From positions 1 to 64,000 of the forward strand of contig CAJTLI010000003.1 of the NCBI GenBank assembly GCA_910577525.1: a stretch of 64,000 bases of DNA. Direction: 5' to 3'. The position numbers and the translations under genes were made by a program. This DNA is from an uncultured Oscillospiraceae bacterium. Lineage in GTDB: Bacteria > Bacillota > Clostridia > Oscillospirales > Oscillospiraceae. The notes under the pieces are model-generated. The model searched no databases and was not told where the DNA came from. It saw only the letters and a program-made list of their open reading frames with translations. Numbering within the stretch: the first letter of the stretch is position 1; each line of letters opens with the position of its first letter. Shown here one piece after another: positions 58,832 to 64,000 of the stretch.

Positions 58832-60133
58832 TCAAAGTCTCTCTTTCAGCCCGTCGATGATATCCAGCGACCGCCTGGACAGCAGCCCGTTTTTATTCCG
58901 TTTTCCCTTTACCCTGCGGTCCAGGGGCGGCATGATGCCAAAGTTGATGTTCATCGGCTGGAAATCGGTGACGCACTCGTTGCTGACATAGCACGCCAGC
59001 GCCCCAATGGCGGTCTCCCGGGGGAAATCCACCGGCTCCTGCCCCAGCAGACGCCGCGCCAATTCCGTTCCCGCCAAAAAACCAGAGGCGGTGGATTCCA
59101 CATAGCCCTCCACCCCGGTGATCTGTCCGGCGAAGGAGATCCGCTCCTGTCCCCGCACCCGGTAATAGCGGTCCAGCAGCCGGGGGGAATCCAGGTAGGT
59201 GTTGCGGTGCATCACGCCGTAGCGCACGTATTCCGCGTTTTTCAGCGCCGGGATCATGGAAAACACCCGCCTCTGCTCCCCCCACTTCAAATGGGTCTGG
59301 AAGCCCACCAGGTTGTACAGCGTCCCCTGCCGGTTGTCCCGGCGGAGCTGTACTACGGCATAGGGCTCCCGTCCGGTTTTTGGGTCGGGCAGGCCCCGGG
59401 GTTTTAAGGGGCCGAAGGCCAGGGTCTGAACGCCCCGCCGGGCCATGACCTCCACAGGCATACAGCCCTCGAACACATTTTTATCCTCAAAGCCGTGGAC
59501 CTCCGCCTCCTCGGCGGCGCACAGCTCCCGCCAGAAGGCCAGATACTCCTCTTCAGTCAGGGCGCAGTTGATGTAGTCCGCCGTCCCCCTGTCATAGCGG
59601 GAGGCAAACCAGGCGTGCTCCATGTCGATGCTCTCGAAGGTGACGATGGGTGCCGCCGCGTCAAAAAAATTCAAGTAGCCGCGCTCCGGGAACAGCCCGG
59701 CGATGGCGGCGGACAACGCGTCCGAGGTCAGCGGACCGGAGGCCACGATCACCTCCCCCTCGGGGATGGCGGTCACCTCCCCCTCCGCCACCGTGATGTT
59801 GGGGTGGGAGCGGACGGCGGCGGTGACGGCGGCGGAAAAGCCCTCCCGGTCCACGGCCAGGGCGCCTCCCGCCTCCACCCGCGTCCCGTCGGCGCAGCGC
59901 AGGATCAGCGATCCGCACCGGCGCAGCTCCTCCTTGAGCAGCCCCACGGCGTTCTCCAGCTGGTCGGAGCGCAGGGAGTTGGAGCACACCAGCTCGGCAA
60001 AGCCGGGGCTGTGGTGGGCGGGGGTCATTTTTTGGGGCTTCATCTCCCGAAGGGTGACAGAAATCCCCCACTGGGCCAGCTGCCAGGCGGCCTCGCACCC
60101 GGCCAGGCCCGCGCCGATGACGGTGACATTCAT
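58832..60133 (-). CDS. trmFO: tRNA uracil-54 methyltransferase (folate/FAD-dependent)
   Basis: 433 aa. FAD motif VIGAGLAGCEAAWQLA, AELVCSNSLRSDQLENAVGLLKEE, VASGPLTS and GYVESTASGFLAG are TrmFO signatures. It methylates U54 in tRNA using methylene-tetrahydrofolate. It is 15 bases upstream of plsX. Confidence 0.97.
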   Translation of the reverse strand: MNVTVIGAGLAGCEAAWQLAQWGISVTLREMKPQKMTPAHHSPGFAELVCSNSLRSDQLENAVGLLKEELRRCGSLILRCADGTRVEAGGALAVDREGFSAAVTAAVRSHPNITVAEGEVTAIPEGEVIVASGPLTSDALSAAIAGLFPERGYLNFFDAAAPIVTFESIDMEHAWFASRYDRGTADYINCALTEEEYLAFWRELCAAEEAEVHGFEDKNVFEGCMPVEVMARRGVQTLAFGPLKPRGLPDPKTGREPYAVVQLRRDNRQGTLYNLVGFQTHLKWGEQRRVFSMIPALKNAEYVRYGVMHRNTYLDSPRLLDRYYRVRGQERISFAGQITGVEGYVESTASGFLAGTELARRLLGQEPVDFPRETAIGALACYVSNECVTDFQPMNINFGIMPPLDRRVKGKRNKNGLLSRRSLDIIDGLKERL

Positions 60134-60186
60134 AGACCTCGCCCCCTCCCTGTTTCATGCGTAAAATTTTCGCTTATGCCGGTTTC

Positions 60187-60278
60187 GTACCAAGGTGTGT
60201 AGGGGCGGGTAGTACCCGCCCGCCGTGTACGGAACCACGCCGGAATATGCGGGCGGATGATATCCGCCCCTACCTTGG
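60187..60278. repeat. GC-rich palindromic small repeat
   Basis: Inverted ends: ACCAAGGT..GTAGGGGCGG (60189-60208) and the complement CCGCCCCTACCTTGG (60264-60278). Inside are two further palindromes, GGCGGGTAGTACCCGCC and GGGCGGATGATATCCGCCC. It looks like a REP/MITE-type element. It lies between trmFO and a small XRE gene and provides that gene's stop codon. Confidence 0.8.
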
Positions 60279-60482
60279 GTTATCCGTGCGGCCCACCAAG
60301 TAGTCGATGGACACTCCATAGAAGTCGGCAAGGGCAATAAATCCTTTAATTCCCGGCTCGTGCGCTTCAGTCTCATAGCCTTGGTAGGCACGCAATTTGA
60401 CGCCCATCACATCAGCTAGCTGTTGTTGCGGGATTTTGTGCTCTTTTCTCAGTTGCTTAAATCTTTCCCCAAACATCTTCAT
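60270..60482 (-). CDS. Small XRE-family regulator
   Basis: 70 aa, almost only a helix-turn-helix: LRKEHKIPQQQLADVMGVKLRAYQGYETEAHEPGIKGFIALADFYGVSIDYLVGRTD. The last codons and TAG stop lie in the adjacent palindromic repeat, so the original C-terminus may have been altered. ATG 60482 is preceded by AGAGGA. It is divergent from the 60554 gene and probably binds the palindrome between them. Confidence 0.85.
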   Translation of the reverse strand: MKMFGERFKQLRKEHKIPQQQLADVMGVKLRAYQGYETEAHEPGIKGFIALADFYGVSIDYLVGRTDNPR

Positions 60483-60489
60483 CTTCCTC

Positions 60490-60527
60490 TTGACACGCAA
60501 CAATCTTGCATATACAATATATGCAAG
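60490..60527 (+). promoter_or_regulatory. Promoter overlapped by a 10-bp palindromic operator
   Basis: TTGACA (60490-60495), 17-bp spacer, TACAAT (60513-60518). A perfect inverted repeat CTTGCATATA / TATATGCAAG (60505-60514, 60518-60527, 3-bp spacer) covers the -10, an arrangement expected for repression by the divergent XRE protein. Confidence 0.75.
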
Positions 60528-60553
60528 AATATTACATATTGGAGCTGATACTC

Positions 60554-60808
60554 ATGACCGACGCAATGGAAGCCCTGTACGTGTATGCACAGGAATACCT
60601 GTTTTCCACACTTCTTGCCCAGGAAAAAGGCTATAATGTCCACCTTACCCGTGAAGAAAAATATGAAGAACAGCTTCATGATATCTTAGATGAATCGGGC
60701 CAAAAAATCCTGGATAGTCTCATCAAGACAAAGCTGAACATCACACTATCTAACGAACGGGCGGCCTTTCAAGCCGGAATCCGAATTGCCCTGGAACTGT
60801 CCCGCTGA
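60554..60808 (+). CDS. Small protein beside an XRE regulator (DUF6809-like)
   Basis: 84 aa: MTDAMEALYVYAQEYLFSTLL, then a charged middle and LSNERAAFQAGIRIALEL. It resembles a small clostridial family of unknown function. ATG 60554 has GGAG upstream. Convergent with topA, 1 base apart. Confidence 0.6.
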   Translation: MTDAMEALYVYAQEYLFSTLLAQEKGYNVHLTREEKYEEQLHDILDESGQKILDSLIKTKLNITLSNERAAFQAGIRIALELSR

Positions 60809-60809
60809 C

Positions 60810-63152
60810 TCACTCCGCCGCCTTTTTCGCGGTTTTTTTGGTGGTTGAAGTCTTTTTCGCCGTGGTTTTTTTTGCGGTGGTCTTTTTCGCCGCCGTGGTC
60901 TTGGCGGAGGAGGCGGTCTTCTTCGCCGCAGTCTTTTTCGCTGTGCTCTTCGCGGCGGTGGGCTTTTTCTCGGCGGATTCGGTACTCTCCCCCGCTGCGG
61001 CGTCCTCCGTCTTCTTCTTGAATCCGCCCCGCTGATCCTCGGGCAGGAAGTTGGCGCAGTCCGGATTGATGCAGAAGGGCCGTTTAAATCCCCGGCCGGA
61101 CAGCTTGAACATGGTCCAGCCGCAGATGGGGCAGTTGTCCTTGACAGGCACGTCCCAGGTCATGAAATCGCACCGTTTGGCCTCCACCTTGCTGTTCAGA
61201 TGCTCACAGCAGTAATAGGTGTACTGCTTGTTGTTTTTCTTGCTCACGCCGGTGCGCTTCACCAGACGGCCCCCGCACTTGGGGCACCGCCCGGGCATCT
61301 CCACCACCAACGGCTTGGTGAAGGTGCACTCCGGCCAGCCGGGACAGGCCAAAAACCGGCCAAAGCGGCCCATTTTCACCACCATTTTCCGTCCGCACAG
61401 ATCGCACACCTCGTCCGACTCCTCGTCGGGCACCTTGATGCGCTCCCCATCCAGCTCGGATTCCGCCTTTTTCAGCTCCGCGTCAAAGCCGGTGTAGAAC
61501 TCCCCCAGCACCTGCTTCCACTGGGCCTCGCCGGCCTCCACCTTATCCAGGCGGTTCTCCATCTGGGCGGTGAAGTCGGTGTCCACGATATCCGGGAATT
61601 TTTCCTTCATCAGCCCGGTGACAACCTCGCCCAGTGGGGTGGGGCGCAGGTACTTGCCCTCTTTGACCACGTACTGCCGGTCGGTGATGGTGGAGATAGT
61701 GGGCGCATAGGTGGACGGGCGGCCAACCCCCTTTTCCTCCAGCGCCTTGATAAGGGTGGCCTCGGTAAAGCGGGCCGGAGGCTGGGTGAAGTGCTGGCCG
61801 GGGGTGAGGGAATTGAGCTTCAGCGCCTCCCCCTCCTTCAGGTCGGGCAGGGGCGACTGGGGGGCCTCCTCATCCTCGTCCCGGCTTTCCTCGTAAACAG
61901 CTGTAAAGCCATTAAACTTCACAGAAGAATGGCTGGCTCGAAAGCGGTAGCCTGCGGACTCTGTCTCAATGGTGACGCTGTCATACACCGCCCCCGCCAT
62001 CTGACAGGCCAGGAAACGGCTCCAGATCAGCTTATAGAGGCGGTACTGGTCGGCGGTGAGGCTTTTTTTCAAATCCTCCGGCGTCAGGTTCACGTCGGAG
62101 GGCCGGATGGCCTCGTGGGCGTCCTGAGCGTTTCCCTTGGATTTGAACCGGCGGGTCTTTTCCGGGTAATACTGTTTGCCATAGCGGCTTTGAATAAAGG
62201 TTTTGGCCGCCGCCAGCGCCTCTTCGGACAGCCGGAGGGAGTCGGTACGCATATAGGTGATCAGACCCACGGTGCCCACACCCTGGATGTCCACGCCCTC
62301 GTAGAGCTGCTGGGCAATGGACATGGTACGCCGGGGAATCATATTCAGCTTCCGGGACGCCTCCTGCTGGAGGGTGGAGGTGGTAAAGGGGGGCGCGGGA
62401 GAGCGGTGCTTATCCTGCCGCTTCACGCTGGATACTGTGAAGGGGGATTCCTTCACAGCATTAATAATATCTTGAACCTGGCTCTCATTGGTCAGCTCCA
62501 TCCGCTTTTCCCGGCCGTAGAATTCCGCCTGAAAGCCCCCCAGGTTTGGGGCCACCCGGGACAGGCCGGCGGTGATGGACCAGTACTCTTGGGGTGTGAA
62601 AGCCCGGATCTCCTCCTCCCGCTCCACCGCCAGACGGGTGGCCACAGACTGCACCCGCCCGGCAGACAGACCCCGCCGGATCTTTTTCCACAGCAGGGGC
62701 GAGAGCTGATAGCCCACAATGCGGTCCAGCACCCGCCGGGCCTGTTGGGCGTTCACCAGATCCTGGTCAATGTCCCTGGGGTTGGCGATGGACTCCTTGA
62801 CCACCTTCTGGGTGATCTCGTTGAAGGTCACACGGCAGGTCTTTTCCTTGGGTACACCCAGCACGCTCTGAAGGTGCCAGGAGATGGCCTCCCCCTCCCG
62901 GTCAGGGTCGGTGGCCAGGTAAATTTTGTCGCTGGCTTTTGCGGATTTGCGCAGATCGCGGATCACATCCGCCTTGTCCTTGATGTTCTCATAGTCAGGC
63001 TCAAAGGTGGATACGTCCACCCCCAGCTTGCTCTTAGGCAGGTCCCTGATGTGGCCCATGGAGGCCTTCACCTCGAAGCTGGGGCCCAGATATTTTCCGA
63101 TGGTTTTCGCCTTGGCCGGCGACTCCACAATGACCAAATTTGTCTTTGCCAT
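60810..63152 (-). CDS. topA: DNA topoisomerase I
   Basis: 780 aa. TOPRIM domain (VIVESPAKAKTIGKYLG, ATDPDREGEAISWHL), active-site Tyr in GLITYMRTDS, and three C4-type zinc motifs (CDLCGRK..CPGWPEC; CPKCGGR; CPICGW..CINPDC). The last ~65 residues are a Lys/Ala/Thr tail (AKKTAAKKT-type repeats), histone-H1-like. It relaxes negative supercoils. ATG 63152 preferred; TTG 63161 is an alternative. Confidence 0.96.
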   Translation of the reverse strand: MAKTNLVIVESPAKAKTIGKYLGPSFEVKASMGHIRDLPKSKLGVDVSTFEPDYENIKDKADVIRDLRKSAKASDKIYLATDPDREGEAISWHLQSVLGVPKEKTCRVTFNEITQKVVKESIANPRDIDQDLVNAQQARRVLDRIVGYQLSPLLWKKIRRGLSAGRVQSVATRLAVEREEEIRAFTPQEYWSITAGLSRVAPNLGGFQAEFYGREKRMELTNESQVQDIINAVKESPFTVSSVKRQDKHRSPAPPFTTSTLQQEASRKLNMIPRRTMSIAQQLYEGVDIQGVGTVGLITYMRTDSLRLSEEALAAAKTFIQSRYGKQYYPEKTRRFKSKGNAQDAHEAIRPSDVNLTPEDLKKSLTADQYRLYKLIWSRFLACQMAGAVYDSVTIETESAGYRFRASHSSVKFNGFTAVYEESRDEDEEAPQSPLPDLKEGEALKLNSLTPGQHFTQPPARFTEATLIKALEEKGVGRPSTYAPTISTITDRQYVVKEGKYLRPTPLGEVVTGLMKEKFPDIVDTDFTAQMENRLDKVEAGEAQWKQVLGEFYTGFDAELKKAESELDGERIKVPDEESDEVCDLCGRKMVVKMGRFGRFLACPGWPECTFTKPLVVEMPGRCPKCGGRLVKRTGVSKKNNKQYTYYCCEHLNSKVEAKRCDFMTWDVPVKDNCPICGWTMFKLSGRGFKRPFCINPDCANFLPEDQRGGFKKKTEDAAAGESTESAEKKPTAAKSTAKKTAAKKTASSAKTTAAKKTTAKKTTAKKTSTTKKTAKKAAE

Positions 63153-63161
63153 TCCTCTCAA

Positions 63162-64000
63162 CTACTCCATTTTCAATTTAACGGCTGCCCGGAAACGCTT
63201 CCCGCTCTCCTCCGCCACGTAGCCGTGGATTTGCAGGACGGTGAGGGCAGAAAGCACCCGCCGGGCCGGAAGCTGGGTGCGCTCCACCAGATCGTCCGCC
63301 TGGACCGCGCTCCCGTCCAGTGCCAGCAGTACCGTGCGCTGATCGTCCGTCAGCGTCTCTTTGCAGTCCGCCCAGCGGAGGTAGACCATATCGCCGCGCT
63401 CCTCCTGGGGCGGCTTTTCCCTTGAGCGTTCCTTCTGCCCCGGTACAGCGGCGGCTCCCTCCAGCCGCTGAGCCTCCGCCTCCGGCGAAAGGGATGCGCT
63501 CCGTCCCAACCGAAGCTTGCCCGGGAATCTGTCCACAAATTCACATAGAACGTCGTCCGCCTCCATGATAAGCTTGGCGCAGCCCTCCTGAATGAGGCGG
63601 TTGGTCCCCTCGCTCTGAGGCGCGTCAATGGGACCCGGCACGGCAAAAACCTCCCGGTCTTGCTCAATGGCGTGGTTTACCGTCAGCAGGGTTCCGCTGG
63701 CCCGGGCGCTCTCCACGGCGATAACTCCCAGGGACAAACCGCTGATAATGCGGTTGCGGATTGGGAAATGCTCACCCCGGTGCTCCGTCCCCGGCGGATA
63801 CTCGGAGATAAGGGCACCCACCGCCGCCACATCCTCATAAACCTCCTTGTGGTAGCGGGGATAAATCCGGTCGATGCCGCCCGCCAGCACGGATACCACG
63901 GGACCGCCTACCTTCAGCGCGCCCCGCACCGCGGAGACATCTATCCCCTGAGCCATACCGGTTACAACCAACGCGCCTTTTCGGGTCAAATCGGCGGACA
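63162..64000 (-). CDS. dprA: DNA-processing protein DprA (partial at window edge)
   Basis: The frame is open to the window end, so the 5' part is missing. Visible: VVTGMAQGIDVSA, SVLAGGIDRIYPRYH, ISEYPPGTEH, FPIRNRIISGLSLGVIAVESARASGTLLT, a DprA Rossmann-like core, and a C-terminal winged helix. DprA loads RecA on single-stranded DNA. It is just upstream of topA, a common order in Firmicutes. Confidence 0.93.
   Translation of the reverse strand, partial: SADLTRKGALVVTGMAQGIDVSAVRGALKVGGPVVSVLAGGIDRIYPRYHKEVYEDVAAVGALISEYPPGTEHRGEHFPIRNRIISGLSLGVIAVESARASGTLLTVNHAIEQDREVFAVPGPIDAPQSEGTNRLIQEGCAKLIMEADDVLCEFVDRFPGKLRLGRSASLSPEAEAQRLEGAAAVPGQKERSREKPPQEERGDMVYLRWADCKETLTDDQRTVLLALDGSAVQADDLVERTQLPARRVLSALTVLQIHGYVAEESGKRFRAAVKLKME

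Noticed and set aside
61200..63425. A 741-codon frame opposite topA and dprA
   Set aside because: It lies fully antisense to clear topA and dprA genes; long shadow frames are common in this high-GC DNA.
1..64000. CRISPR array or restriction/defence island
   Set aside because: No regularly spaced direct repeats and no cas, restriction or toxin-antitoxin genes recognised.

Overview
The window is chromosomal DNA of a spore-forming, high-GC member of the Eubacteriales, most likely an Oscillospiraceae-type gut anaerobe. The signs are the IspH-ribosomal S1 fusion typical of Clostridia, a SCIFF peptide with its radical-SAM maturase, many sporulation genes (cotJ, sigH-like, spoIIM-like, cwlD-like, gerW/ytfJ, spore peptidoglycan-binding proteins), Rex, a PPi-type phosphofructokinase and a BMP nucleoside transporter. 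The genus cannot be fixed from the sequence alone.

Left region (1-8.75 kb). A TRAP-transporter operon (PEP mutase/isocitrate lyase-like enzyme, dctP, dctQ, dctM, a 2H-phosphoesterase-like protein, an NHL-propeller protein, a YhcH-type protein) is followed by a small gene and a large serine recombinase. The recombinase gene runs into the antisense strand of a sporulation gene: only the first 64 codons of cotJC remain. The region left of the junction is therefore probably the right end of an integrated element that interrupts cotJC, by analogy with skin-type elements in other spore genes. The left end is not in the window.

9-19.7 kb. A fused cotJA-cotJB gene, the SCIFF precursor and maturase, spoIIM-like and xerD, ruvC-ruvA-(P-loop kinase)-ruvB, a SigH-type sigma factor, a zinc-ribbon protein, purB and pfkA. 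19.7-34.4 kb. PPi-phosphofructokinase and aldolase converge on pfkA. Next come an amidase-fold protein, a GNAT enzyme, a second Xer-type recombinase, radA, a CwlD-like amidase, a TrmK-Nif3 fusion, a DUF1858 protein, tRNA-Arg, an SLH protein, rex, a three-gene set of spore-type peptidoglycan-binding proteins, and a DUF4364 protein with a membrane protein.

34.5-46.5 kb. A BMP-type nucleoside ABC transporter lies beside deoC, consistent with (deoxy)nucleoside salvage. Two XRE-type regulators follow, one carrying an odd glycine-rich repeat domain and one overlapping an ABC exporter gene. Then come a GNAT enzyme and a DUF362/ferredoxin protein. 46.5-64 kb. Mostly leftward housekeeping operons: rpiR, a HI0933-type flavoprotein, cmk, plsC, ispH-rpsA; scpA, scpB, DUF2953, gerW, dacF, rsuA/rluB; dprA (partial), topA, trmFO, plsX, acpP, rnc. 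Dispersed small repeats occur: two full copies and one right-end fragment of a ~160-bp element with inverted termini, and a separate GC-rich palindromic element at 60.2 kb that supplies the stop codon of a small XRE gene.
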